Positions 26,111 through 35,239 of a DNA stretch of 64,000 bases are shown one piece after another. The notes below the pieces were generated by a model, which was given only the letters and a program-made list of their open reading frames with translations, was not told the origin of the DNA and made no database searches. Every line of letters starts with the position of its first letter. Position 1 is the first letter of the stretch. The stretch is from CAZEAB01 sp964552945 (GTDB taxonomy: Archaea > Nanobdellota > Nanobdellia > Woesearchaeales > GW2011-AR9), in contig CAZKIP010000007.1 in the NCBI GenBank assembly GCA_964552945.1, positions 1-64,000 of the forward strand. The letters are read 5' to 3'. Both the position numbers and the translations under genes were made by a program.

Positions 26111-27034
26111 TTATTTTTTCTTACTTTTTTCAACTTGTTTAGTAAGCTTTAACTTTTTGATTAGCTCTTTGTATCTATTCCTAATAGTTACTTCGGTAAC
26201 TCCTGCCACATCGGCAACTTCTCTTTGAGTTCTTTTTTCACCATGGATTAATGAAGCCACATAAAGTGCAGCTGCAGCAATACCTGTTGGACCCCTTCCT
26301 GAAGTTAATTCAATGTCTCGGGCCATTTCAAGTATTTCTACAGATTTAGATTGAGTTTCAGCAGATAATTTCAAAGCTGAGGCAAATCTAGGGATATAAT
26401 CTGCTGGATTTGAAGGTTTTATACTAATTCCAAGTTCTCTGGTAACAAATCTATAAGTTCTACCAATTTCCTTTTTCTCAATTCCAGAAGCTTCACCCAT
26501 TTCATCTAAAGTTCGAGGGATTTCGTGTCTTCTACAAGCAGCATATAAAGCTCCTGCAATAACTGATTCCATTGAACGACCTCTAACTAAACCCTTCTGA
26601 ACTGCTAAACGATATATTCGAGCTGCTTCTTCTTCAACTGATCTTGGCAATCTTAAAAATGAGCTAACTCTCTTTAATTCTGCTAAAGCTACCTTTAAAT
26701 TTCTCTCAATAGCTGTGCTAATTCTAATATTCCATTTTCTTAATCGAAAGAACTTATCTCTTTCCCTATCAGAACCAACTTTATAGATATCGGCAGTGGT
26801 TCCTACTTCAGTGCCTAAACCCTTATCAAAGGACGTATGGGAAGATGGTGCCCCAGTTCTTCTCCTATCTGCTCCTTTATCATCTTCAAAACTTCGCCAT
26901 TCTTGCGAGAAATCAACCATTCTATCTTCAATTACTAAACCGCAAGTTCTACAAATAGTCTCGCCTTTCTCGACATTTCTAAAAATGTCTTTACTTCCAC
27001 ATTCAGTACATTCTTTTAAGGTTTTTCGTAACAT
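26111..27034 (-). CDS. tfb: Transcription initiation factor TFB
   Basis: 307 residues from the ATG at 27034, chosen because GGAG sits 9 bases upstream; a TTG at 27061 would add nine residues. It has the N-terminal zinc ribbon (CTECGSKDIF...CRTCGLVI), the B-finger/linker (SQEWRSFEDDKGADRRRTGAP), and two cyclin folds with SFLRLPRSVEEEAARIYR, ACRRHEIPRTLDEMG, GRGPTGIAAAALYVAS and TQREVADVAGVTEVTIRNRYKE. TFB bridges TBP-bound TATA boxes and RNA polymerase in archaea. It is divergent from the 50-residue pilin-like gene. A single tfb is seen in the window. Confidence 0.95.
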   Translation of the reverse strand: MLRKTLKECTECGSKDIFRNVEKGETICRTCGLVIEDRMVDFSQEWRSFEDDKGADRRRTGAPSSHTSFDKGLGTEVGTTADIYKVGSDRERDKFFRLRKWNIRISTAIERNLKVALAELKRVSSFLRLPRSVEEEAARIYRLAVQKGLVRGRSMESVIAGALYAACRRHEIPRTLDEMGEASGIEKKEIGRTYRFVTRELGISIKPSNPADYIPRFASALKLSAETQSKSVEILEMARDIELTSGRGPTGIAAAALYVASLIHGEKRTQREVADVAGVTEVTIRNRYKELIKKLKLTKQVEKSKKK

Positions 27035-27128
27035 CTTTATTTCTCCAGAATCCACCACCAAATAGTTAAATTTATATATAATTTGCGGAGAGGGTTTATA
27101 AACCTTTCGCTTTTTTTGATATAGAAAG

Positions 27129-27138
27129 CTTTATAAAT
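27129..27138 (+). promoter_or_regulatory. TATA box of the 50-residue membrane protein gene
   Basis: CTTTATAAAT ends 20 bases before the ATG at 27159, with no ribosome-binding site between, so transcription probably starts at or near the ATG (leaderless). A separate AT-rich TATATATAAATT block near 27071-27082 serves tfb on the other strand. Confidence 0.55.
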
Positions 27139-27158
27139 CATAAAAATGTTCTCAAAGT

Positions 27159-27311
27159 ATGAATAAAAGAGGTCAATTAGGTTGGATTGAATTTAAATAT
27201 TTTCTAGCCGGTTTGGTTATTGGAATAATTTTACTACTTGTAGTAATATATCTAAGCAATCAAGGAGTAATTCCTTTCAAGATACCTTTAATCTGTCCGC
27301 TCGCTAAATAA
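27159..27311 (+). CDS. 50-residue membrane protein with pilin-like start
   Basis: Translating from the ATG gives 50 residues beginning MNKRGQLGWIEFKYF, then a hydrophobic helix (LAGLVIGIILLLVVIYL) and a short tail ending IPLICPLAK. The KRGQ motif before a hydrophobic stretch resembles archaeal class III (type IV pilin-like) leaders, as in the 661-residue surface protein. A leaderless promoter lies directly upstream. Function unknown; a small membrane or pilus-related component is inferred. Confidence 0.7.
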   Translation: MNKRGQLGWIEFKYFLAGLVIGIILLLVVIYLSNQGVIPFKIPLICPLAK

Positions 27312-27425
27312 TAATTTGTTTGTTTTTTCTTTATTAATTTTTAACACTACTTATTCTGCAGAATAGAAAAAGTTAATAAGAACTATTTAAACTTGTTAAG
27401 AACAAAATATTAAAGAGGTAACAGG

Positions 27426-27986
27426 ATGGATGTAGAAAAAATTCAAAAGATTAACAAACTTGCTCTTGATTTGGAAAGACAAGGCCTAGTTTCAAATAGA
27501 GACGAGGCAATTGCCCAAGCAGAAAAAGTATTTAGTAGCGAAAATTCTGAAGCTTACAACTCAATTAAAGATAATGTTGATAATGATAGATTTAATCCAC
27601 AAATAACACCAAAAGATAACGAAAAACCCTTATCAGAAGATAAAATCAAAACAATTCTTGAACAAAATTCTAGCTTTTTGGTAAGAAAGATCAAAGAGTT
27701 TCAAGAGAAAATAGAAATGATGGAAAATGAAGTAGGTGTTTTAAAGGACAAGATTGCTCAACAAAAAATTCCTACAATAGGTGAGCTCATGGCTCAAAGT
27801 AAAAGTTCAACCGAAAGCGTTGCTTCAGCTTCTCAAGAACCACAAGTGAATGAAGCACCCGCTCAACCACAAGCACCAACTAAGGAAGAAATAAACAAAG
27901 ATGTTCCAAAAAATCATCCTCGATCTGGAACCTACAAAGATGATGATGTTTCCATAGAAAAATTTTTCTACATGGGTAGCAAATAA
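27426..27986 (+). CDS. Hypothetical coiled-coil protein
   Basis: 186 residues preceded by a strong ribosome-binding site (AAGAGGTAAC). The N-terminal helix (about 1-45) is followed by a predicted coiled coil (about 68-115, LVRKIKEFQEKIEMMENEVGVLKDKI), a Pro/Gln/Ala-rich linker and a C-terminal RSGTYKDDDVSIEKFFYMG segment. No signal peptide or membrane helix. No family recognised; a scaffold or adaptor is a guess. Confidence 0.65.
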   Translation: MDVEKIQKINKLALDLERQGLVSNRDEAIAQAEKVFSSENSEAYNSIKDNVDNDRFNPQITPKDNEKPLSEDKIKTILEQNSSFLVRKIKEFQEKIEMMENEVGVLKDKIAQQKIPTIGELMAQSKSSTESVASASQEPQVNEAPAQPQAPTKEEINKDVPKNHPRSGTYKDDDVSIEKFFYMGSK

Positions 27987-28015
27987 ATTTTATTTTTTAT
28001 TTTCTTATTTTAAAA
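27987..28015 (+). terminator. T-rich terminator after the coiled-coil gene
   Basis: Immediately after the stop codon, T tracts interrupted by single A or C bases run for about 25 bases, the usual archaeal intrinsic termination signal. No hairpin is evident. Confidence 0.5.
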
Positions 28016-28135
28016 ACACCTCGATTATCACCACCATTTAAAGGCGACAAATTTCGAAGGACATTTATTGAAACTTCCAAAAAGTTTATAAAAAAAGTAA
28101 CTACTATGGAATAAAAACTTCAAAGGTGAGTTAAA

Positions 28136-29638
28136 ATTAAAATAGAAAAATATCTGTGTGTAATCTTATTTGTGTTAATTTTAGTTGGCAGTGCAACAGC
28201 TGCATTAGAGACTTCTGATGAAGTAATTCTCAATGCAGATTATTCTAGATTCACAGATGAGGATCAAAAAACTATTGCCGTTGAAGGAACTCTCTCTATT
28301 AATAATACAGGAGATGTAGATGAAAAAATTAAACTTTCTGTGTCAAACCTTCCTTCTGATTACAATTCTTCAGATACTTCTGAAACAACAATTGAAGCAA
28401 AAAGTACAAAAGAAGTTAAGTTCACAGTAAATATTCCTCATGAAGAAGGCCCTGATAAAAAAGAAATTGGAGTTTTAAAAATTCTTAATTCAGCTGGAAG
28501 TGAAATAAAATCTCTTAAACTTTTCCAAATATCAAAACAAATGCTTGAACTTGATGAATTAGAAGTAAAATATACTGCTAAAGATGATGATAGTGAAACT
28601 GATGAATTTGGAAATGATAAGGACGAATACTCTTTAGATAAAGATGTTAAGCCAGGAACTAAAATTGAACTCCATTTTTCTCTAGAAAACCTTTTTGATG
28701 GAAGTTATGATGATGACGGAGAGTTAGAAGACGTAACTATAGAAATTGAATCTGATGATAATGACCTTTTCTCAGAAGAATTTGAAGAGATTTATGAAAT
28801 AGATAACATAGATGCTGATCGTAAAGAAACTTTTTCCGTTGATTTTATTGTTAACGAAGAAGCAGATGAAGACAATTTTGAACTTGATATAACCATTAAA
28901 GCTGAAGATGGACAAAAGATTGATTATAAGATTAAAAAGAAATTAAACATTGAATTAGGAAGAGAATCAGATGATGTTAAATTAACAAAGTTTGAAATTA
29001 AACCAGAGAAGATTACTATATGTGATTCGGAATATACTTTTGATGTGGAAATAAAAAATCTTGGAACAAGTTCACAAAGATATGCTGGAATTAGCATTTA
29101 CAATAAAGATTTAGATATTAATGACAACTTTGCAAATATTAAATTAGATGAGTTTTCTGATAGCGATAATAGTTGGAGTAAAACCATCACTCACACAATT
29201 AGTAAAGATACTAAATCTAAATCCTATCCTTTAGATATTCGTACTTATGTTCAGAAAAGTGAAGTTATGGACATTGTTCAAAAGCAATTGGTCTTTTTGA
29301 AATGTGATAAAGAAGAGAGTAAAACAGACACTAGTGGAACCACTGATAAGAAAGATGAAGTTAAGAAAGATACTTTAAAAGGAATTACTAAAAATACTTC
29401 AGTAGATTCCAAAAAATCTGGAACAATTACTAATACTATTACTTCTAATAAAGAAGGAAGTAAAGCCAATACAGAAGCAACAAAAACTTCTGGTTCAAAA
29501 ATTTCTTCAGCAGCAATTGTAAAAACTGTAGAAGACCCATATAGTAAGGCAGATATTTTTGTAGCAATTTTGTTAGTTGCGATTGCCCTTACATTAATCA
29601 TTATCATTACTTTTTTGATGATTTTACTTAAGCCTTAA
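28136..29638 (+). CDS. Secreted acidic protein with C-terminal membrane anchor (surface-layer candidate)
   Basis: The GTG at 28172 would cut the signal peptide short. The same frame is open back to 28130 and encodes a full signal (KIEKYLCVILFVLILVGSATA|ALET). A GGTGAG ribosome-binding site at 28125-28130 points to an unusual ATT start near 28136. The mature protein (about 475 residues) is rich in Asp/Glu and beta-strand repeats, including FEIKPEKITICDSEYTFDVEIKNLG-type modules shared with the next gene. It has a Ser/Thr/Lys-rich stalk and ends in one membrane helix (IFVAILLVAIALTLIIIITF). Architecture suggests a surface-layer or adhesin protein. Confidence 0.75.
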   Translation: MKIEKYLCVILFVLILVGSATAALETSDEVILNADYSRFTDEDQKTIAVEGTLSINNTGDVDEKIKLSVSNLPSDYNSSDTSETTIEAKSTKEVKFTVNIPHEEGPDKKEIGVLKILNSAGSEIKSLKLFQISKQMLELDELEVKYTAKDDDSETDEFGNDKDEYSLDKDVKPGTKIELHFSLENLFDGSYDDDGELEDVTIEIESDDNDLFSEEFEEIYEIDNIDADRKETFSVDFIVNEEADEDNFELDITIKAEDGQKIDYKIKKKLNIELGRESDDVKLTKFEIKPEKITICDSEYTFDVEIKNLGTSSQRYAGISIYNKDLDINDNFANIKLDEFSDSDNSWSKTITHTISKDTKSKSYPLDIRTYVQKSEVMDIVQKQLVFLKCDKEESKTDTSGTTDKKDEVKKDTLKGITKNTSVDSKKSGTITNTITSNKEGSKANTEATKTSGSKISSAAIVKTVEDPYSKADIFVAILLVAIALTLIIIITFLMILLKP

Positions 29639-29720
29639 TTGGCTTAATAACAAAAAAACAGGGGGTGTAGTTGTTTAGTTCAAAGTAAATTTAAGAAGCT
29701 AAATAACATGAGGTAAAAAA

Positions 29721-32700
29721 ATGAAAACAAGAAAAATTTCAATTATTCTGTTTGTAATAATTGCTGTTTTATTAACTGCAAAGGCAGCCCTAGGTGCTGT
29801 TGTAATTAATGAAGTAATGCCAGATCCTGGCGCATCGTCTGACTCAGATGGTGAATATATCGAACTTTACAATGATGGAGCATCTACCACCAATATTGAA
29901 GGATGGGAAATCTCCGATGCAAATTCTGCACACACTATTGCTAATGGTTCTCCCTTGGAAATTGCTGCTGGAGAATTCCTAGTTCTATGTAGTAATGATG
30001 ATAAGGCAGCAAATGGAGACATTGGTTGTGCATACGAATACGCTTCCACTATCAGCTTAGTTAATGCTGGAGATACAATTGAATTAAAAGACACAAGTGC
30101 TACTTCAATTGATAAAGTAGTTTATACTGCTGCTTCATTTCCTTTCACAGCTGGAACTTCTATGGAATTAAAACATCATTCTTTAAATAACACCAATGCT
30201 TCAAATTGGAGAGCTTCAACCTCTACCATGAGTAATGGTGACAAAGGAAGTCCAGGTAAGAAAAATAATCATGCACCAACATTTGATGTTTCTGATGATA
30301 CAATTCTTGAAGACGCTGGTTTGAAGAAGTATGACTTACATGCCTCAGTAAGTGATCCCGAAGACTCAAAAAGCGACTTGAAGTTCGTTCTTGATTCGCA
30401 ATCAAATACCTCACTTGTATCTTGTAGCATCAATGCTACAGATGGACACAATTTAGAATGTAATACTAAAAAGGACCAATCCGGCGAGTCTACCTTAAAC
30501 TTAACTGTAACAGATACTTATGGAGATTCAACCAAGGATTCCTTTAAGATAACTGTAAGCGCAGTTAATGATAAACCTGTAATCACTAAAGCTGACAATT
30601 CTACAGCTACAGAAGGTCTTGCTTTTACAAAAACAATTACCGTAACTGATGTTGATAATAACCAAAGTGAACTTGGAATTAATCTTGACAAATCTACTGT
30701 TGATGGCAAAAGTTTCACAAGCCTTGGCTGGACAAGTGCCGGCCTAGAAATTACTGGAACTCCTAAAGCCTCCGGTGATATGAAAGTTAGTGTAGTTGCA
30801 AAAGATAAAGCAGCAGATTCAGATGCTAAAGAATTTACCTTATCTGTAAAGCCTGCTCTTGAAATTAACTCCCTTACAATTGATGAAGAATTGTGGGTTG
30901 GAGAAGAAATTAATGCATCTCCTGGAGAAGGATTTTCAGTTGATATTGGTTTCATAAATAATTATAATAAAGTACTTGGCCATGTAAAAACAGAAGCAAA
31001 AGTTAGTGTAACTGGCTTTGAAAACATGCCTTACAAAGGTGAATGTGCTGGAGTAGGTTGTAACAAAGGTTACTGGGCTTTAGAAGAAGGAGAAAGTGCA
31101 GATGACTCTTTCACTTTCCAAGTTCCATATTCTGTTAGTGCAGATACTTTTGACTTAACCATAAGTGTTAGTTATGATAATTTCTGGAGTAAACTATTCC
31201 CTTGGTGGGTTTCAGGTTACCTCCATGAACAGAAAATAACTTTCAAAGTTGAAAAGAAAGAAGCTGAAGTTCACCTAAATAGTGCAGAGTTAAGTGATGA
31301 AGTACTTACTTGTGCCAGAGAACCAACTCTTGATTTAGATCTTGTAAACACTGGAAAGAACGCTGTTTCTTCAGAAGTTTTAATTTTCGATCAAAAACCT
31401 AAAGAAGGATCTTTTGACAAAAAAACAGGAACTTTCAAGGAATTTGCAAGTAAACCAGAACTTAATTTATCAATTCTTATTGATAAAGATGGTAAATTCT
31501 CACAAGGATTATCCTTTGAAGATTCTACCAATGGTAAACATAACCTCTATGTTTACATTGTAAATCCTTACTTTAATAGTGATGAAAAATTCATTGGTGA
31601 TTCAGCAGAACTTGAGTTTGAAGTAGATGATTGTTTGAATGTTGAAGCTATCGAAGAAGAACTTAAGACAAATAAAGATTCATTGAGTTCCACATCAGTT
31701 GATTTATTTGAAACTGATGAAGATGATGAATACATTTACATCTATGAAGATATGGATTATGAATCTGTATTAAAATTTGAAATAGATGATCAAGATGATG
31801 AAATTATCAAATGCTCAATTGATCCAGTAACTGCAAAATTGACCTGTGCTCCACCCATCTTATTAATGGCTGGAACATCACTTCTTGAAATAATAATTGA
31901 ACAAGGAAGTTCAGATTTTACTGAAGAAGTAGAAGTAGTTGTTGCAAACACTCTGGAAGTAACTAAAGTTCTTGTTGATGCAGAAGAAATAAGTGAAAGC
32001 GCAGAAACTAAAGGCACCAACCCTATGGAAGAATTTAGTGTTGAATTAACTGTTAAGAACCATTTAGGCCATGCAGTTACCGGTGTTTCCGCAACTTTAT
32101 CTTCAAATCTTTTCAGTAAAGATTTAGAAAGTAAAAGCAAGAACATTGCAGCTGATCAAAGTGAAACTTTAACTTTTAAAACTACTCTTCCAGAGAATAC
32201 AGTTGCTGGTAAATACCCAGTAAGCATTTCAATCTCAGGAAAGGATTTCAAAGATAACACTATTACTCAAAAAGAGTCATTTACTTTTGATAAAGTTGTT
32301 GAACAAGAATCTGCTGATTTAAAAATTTCCAAAGTTACTTTAGACAACAAGGAAGTTACCTGTAAACAGGAAACGACTGTAACTGTTGACTTAGTTAATC
32401 TTGGAAACAATGATGAAGATGATTTAGTATTAAGTGTTAAAGGTGGAAAAGAAACTTTTTCAACTGAAGAAAACGATGTAGATGAGATTCTTAAGAATGG
32501 AGGAACTCTTTCACATGTTTTCAAATTACCAACTTCAAACTTATCATCTGGAACAAACGATCTTACTTTAGAAGTTAGCTACCGAAATGGTGCAGCTTCT
32601 GTAAGCAAGAAAATTGATTCAATTGAAAAGAAAAGTTGTATCAAGAAAGCTGAACCATCAATTGCTGATGGCAATGGTTGGGTTATTTCAGATGGCCAAG

Positions 32701-34565
32701 AAATGAATGGTTTTGAAGTTACCTTAGCTGAGAAAGGTTATGACAACTTAATCAAATGGTTTGTTAATGGAGTTGTTGATAAAGCTCAAACAGGAACCGA
32801 ATACATCTTCAAACAAGATGAAGTTGGAGAGTATAAAGTTAATGCAGAAATTAATGGTGAAAAAACAGTTGTTTGGGAAGTAACCGTTACCGATGTACCT
32901 TTATCAGTAGAATTAACAACTAACATTGATGAAGATGCTACACATGAAGATTTAGAAGTCTTTGAAGATTTCACAGTTGAAAATAAATATGGTAAAATTG
33001 TTTTTAATGAGCCTGTAGATTTAACTGAAATTTTAGATCTTGATCAGTACATTAAAATTGAAGCTGATGGAGTAAGTGTTGACACATCTGAAGATGGTGC
33101 TCCTGAGCTAAATGTAGCTGCAACTGTTTACTTAAAAAAATCATTCAATAACCCAATGGTTTTAATCTCAACAAATATGAAAAAGGAAGATTTCAAAAGA
33201 TGTCCTGCTGAAGATTGTAAGATTAAAAGTAAATCCGGAAAACCAGTTACATTTACAGTTGAAGGATTTAGTAAAGCCAAAGTTGTAGAAAACGTAGCAG
33301 CAACACCTCAAGTAAGTAAGGAACTTTTATTTGACAATGTTGAAAGAGGAAAGAACTACACTCTTGATTTCACAGTTAAGAATTTAGGTTCACACGACTC
33401 TTTAACAATTGATGATGTAAAGTTAGCTGGTGTAAAAACCGGATACGGACTGAAGTTAACTGCAGTAAGTTTTCCAAAAACTTTAGAAGCTGGAAAAGAC
33501 GTTGCATTGAAATTATCTGTCCTTTCACCTAAAGAAGAGGCATCTGGCAAAAAAGAACTTGCTAAATTGCAAATCTTCTATGATGGAAAAATTGCGCCTT
33601 TAGAAAAAGCGGTTTCATTCCAAGTAAAGGATTATCTGAGCATCGATAACTTTGAAGTTAACGGAGACGATAACGGAGATCTTTCTGTTAAAGATTTGAA
33701 CGAGATTGAATTCGAAGTTAAGAATAGTTATACAGAAGACATGGAAGATGTTGAAATAACTGTAGAAATTCTTGACGTTGATGGAGACGATCTTGAAGAA
33801 GAAGTCGAAGTAGACATTGATAAGAACGATGAAGAAAAAGTAAAAGTTGAATTTGATCTTTCAAGTGAAGATTTAGATGAAGAAGAATACACAGTAAAGA
33901 TTACTATCAATGCTGAAGCTAAAGATGATAGTGATCATGACTTTGAAACAACTAAAACTGTGGACTTAGATCTAAATAAGCACGAAGTAATCATTGAAAG
34001 TTTAACTTTCAGCCAAGATACTTTACAATGTCCTGGACAGAATCACTTACTAGTTGACTTGAAAAACGTTGGTAAAAGTGATGAAGACGATATTGAGGTT
34101 AAAGTTAAGAACAGTGCTCTGGACTTAAGTTTAAGCGATTCAAATATCGAATTGGACAAATTTAGCAGAAACGATAACGAATACAGGTCTACTTTCAGCA
34201 TAACTCTTAACGAAGCTGATAAGACAAGTTATCCACTAACTGTTGAATTGTACAGAGATGGTAAAAAGGAAGAAAGCAAAACTGCAACTTTAAAATTAAA
34301 AGATTGTAAAAAGCTGGAAACTTCCTCAACAACTCAGTCCCAAAACCAACTTACCAATGATAACTTGGCGAAGCAATTGCAAGCTCAATTACAGCAGCAA
34401 TTACAAGCTCAACAAGTACAGCAAGTACAACAGCAGCAAGTTCCAGTTGTAAAAACATCATTTAGAGATAGTAGAACCTACATGTTATTGTTGGGAGTGC
34501 TAATCTTCTTGGTGTTCTTTGCAATGGTTTTAGCAGCAGCAGTTTTGTTGGTTAAGAAGAAATAA
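29721..34565 (+). CDS. Giant LTD-domain surface protein with CARDB-like repeats (surface-layer candidate)
   Basis: 1614 residues with a GAGGTAA ribosome-binding site. A signal peptide (about 1-29) is followed by a lamin-tail domain (about 30-165, VVINEVMPDPGASSDSDGEY, GWEISDAN, SLVNAGDTIELKD). Two cadherin/Ig-like modules follow (about 185-385, EDAGLKKYDLHASVSDPED and ATEGLAFTKTITVTDVD). Several CARDB-like modules then each carry one Cys and an L-x-N-x-G turn (VTCKQETTVTVDLVNLG, LQCPGQNHLLVDLKNVG). A Gln-rich stretch precedes one membrane helix and KKK. It probably spans the surface layer. It shares modules with the upstream gene and is likely cotranscribed. Confidence 0.85.
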   Translation: MKTRKISIILFVIIAVLLTAKAALGAVVINEVMPDPGASSDSDGEYIELYNDGASTTNIEGWEISDANSAHTIANGSPLEIAAGEFLVLCSNDDKAANGDIGCAYEYASTISLVNAGDTIELKDTSATSIDKVVYTAASFPFTAGTSMELKHHSLNNTNASNWRASTSTMSNGDKGSPGKKNNHAPTFDVSDDTILEDAGLKKYDLHASVSDPEDSKSDLKFVLDSQSNTSLVSCSINATDGHNLECNTKKDQSGESTLNLTVTDTYGDSTKDSFKITVSAVNDKPVITKADNSTATEGLAFTKTITVTDVDNNQSELGINLDKSTVDGKSFTSLGWTSAGLEITGTPKASGDMKVSVVAKDKAADSDAKEFTLSVKPALEINSLTIDEELWVGEEINASPGEGFSVDIGFINNYNKVLGHVKTEAKVSVTGFENMPYKGECAGVGCNKGYWALEEGESADDSFTFQVPYSVSADTFDLTISVSYDNFWSKLFPWWVSGYLHEQKITFKVEKKEAEVHLNSAELSDEVLTCAREPTLDLDLVNTGKNAVSSEVLIFDQKPKEGSFDKKTGTFKEFASKPELNLSILIDKDGKFSQGLSFEDSTNGKHNLYVYIVNPYFNSDEKFIGDSAELEFEVDDCLNVEAIEEELKTNKDSLSSTSVDLFETDEDDEYIYIYEDMDYESVLKFEIDDQDDEIIKCSIDPVTAKLTCAPPILLMAGTSLLEIIIEQGSSDFTEEVEVVVANTLEVTKVLVDAEEISESAETKGTNPMEEFSVELTVKNHLGHAVTGVSATLSSNLFSKDLESKSKNIAADQSETLTFKTTLPENTVAGKYPVSISISGKDFKDNTITQKESFTFDKVVEQESADLKISKVTLDNKEVTCKQETTVTVDLVNLGNNDEDDLVLSVKGGKETFSTEENDVDEILKNGGTLSHVFKLPTSNLSSGTNDLTLEVSYRNGAASVSKKIDSIEKKSCIKKAEPSIADGNGWVISDGQEMNGFEVTLAEKGYDNLIKWFVNGVVDKAQTGTEYIFKQDEVGEYKVNAEINGEKTVVWEVTVTDVPLSVELTTNIDEDATHEDLEVFEDFTVENKYGKIVFNEPVDLTEILDLDQYIKIEADGVSVDTSEDGAPELNVAATVYLKKSFNNPMVLISTNMKKEDFKRCPAEDCKIKSKSGKPVTFTVEGFSKAKVVENVAATPQVSKELLFDNVERGKNYTLDFTVKNLGSHDSLTIDDVKLAGVKTGYGLKLTAVSFPKTLEAGKDVALKLSVLSPKEEASGKKELAKLQIFYDGKIAPLEKAVSFQVKDYLSIDNFEVNGDDNGDLSVKDLNEIEFEVKNSYTEDMEDVEITVEILDVDGDDLEEEVEVDIDKNDEEKVKVEFDLSSEDLDEEEYTVKITINAEAKDDSDHDFETTKTVDLDLNKHEVIIESLTFSQDTLQCPGQNHLLVDLKNVGKSDEDDIEVKVKNSALDLSLSDSNIELDKFSRNDNEYRSTFSITLNEADKTSYPLTVELYRDGKKEESKTATLKLKDCKKLETSSTTQSQNQLTNDNLAKQLQAQLQQQLQAQQVQQVQQQQVPVVKTSFRDSRTYMLLLGVLIFLVFFAMVLAAAVLLVKKK

Positions 34566-34607
34566 ATTTTTTTATTTTTTATCTTTTTTTTATTTTTTAT
34601 TTTTTAA
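34566..34607 (+). terminator. T-rich terminator between convergent genes
   Basis: A run of about 40 mostly T bases (TTTTTTTATTTTTTATC and similar) follows the giant surface-protein stop and overlaps the end of the convergent taw3 gene. It is the strongest oligo-T signal in the window. Confidence 0.6.
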
Positions 34608-35186
34608 AGCGTTGTTAAAAAGTTCTATTTTATCCCAATTGTTTTGTAATTTCTCATTGATAATATCTTTTAACCATCCCTTATCTCCAGAAAAAACAAG
34701 TTCTTTATTTTTGTAGAAAGGCATTTCTAAGGTATGGCTATCCCTAATTTCAATAATAATCTTGTTGCTAATGGACAATATTGAAGATTTCTTATAAAAT
34801 GTTCTTGCTAATTCCAACAAAGATTTTGCTGAATCCAAATCTTGGCAAGCAATGTGGATGATAAATCCTTCATACCTTAACCAGATAGTATCGTTTGTAT
34901 CGTTTATATCGTTTATACCCTTTGTTTTGTTTGTTTTATTTATTTCTTCAACTAAATCTAAGAAACTTTCTTCGATGAAATCGTGACTTACTCTTATCCA
35001 TTCAGTCTCATTTTTTTTCCCACTACCTTTCCAGAAATAAACCCTTCCAGAACAAGAAGAAGTAGTATAATAATTGTCTAATTTGTTAATTGTTTCAATA
35101 ATGCTTAAAGCATGCTTATCAACACTTCCTTTCTTACTTTTATCCAACTTTTCTAGGAAAGTTTTTTTTTGATTATTAAAAGGCAT
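34590..35186 (-). CDS. taw3: tRNA wybutosine-synthesis methyltransferase Taw3 (TYW3)
   Basis: 198 residues with the TYW3 core: DKSKKGSVDKHALSIIETIN, YYTTSSCSGRVYFW (the conserved SSCSGR), WIRVSHDFIEE, LRYEGFIIHIACQDLDSAKSLLELA and SILSISNKIIIEIRD. The family methylates a tricyclic wyosine precursor at position 37 of tRNA-Phe. A 9-bp microsatellite inside the gene (34889-34915) encodes a small NDT/NDI repeat. It is divergent from trmI, with 53 bases between, which places two tRNA-modification genes side by side. Confidence 0.9.
   Translation of the reverse strand: MPFNNQKKTFLEKLDKSKKGSVDKHALSIIETINKLDNYYTTSSCSGRVYFWKGSGKKNETEWIRVSHDFIEESFLDLVEEINKTNKTKGINDINDTNDTIWLRYEGFIIHIACQDLDSAKSLLELARTFYKKSSILSISNKIIIEIRDSHTLEMPFYKNKELVFSGDKGWLKDIINEKLQNNWDKIELFNNALKNKK
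34889..34915 (-). repeat. 9-bp microsatellite inside taw3
   Basis: Three copies of TATCGTTT(G/A) in tandem encode NDI/NDT tripeptides between conserved parts of the protein. Copy number can vary without a frameshift because the unit is a multiple of three. Confidence 0.6.
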
Positions 35187-35239
35187 ATTAACTTTTTAGG
35201 CAGAAACTTTAAAAATATTGCTCTAAGTTTGCAATATAA

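Noticed and set aside
34361..34445. CAG/CAA-rich stretch as a separate repeat element
   Set aside because: It encodes a Gln-rich stalk within the 1614-residue protein and stays in frame; nothing marks it as mobile.
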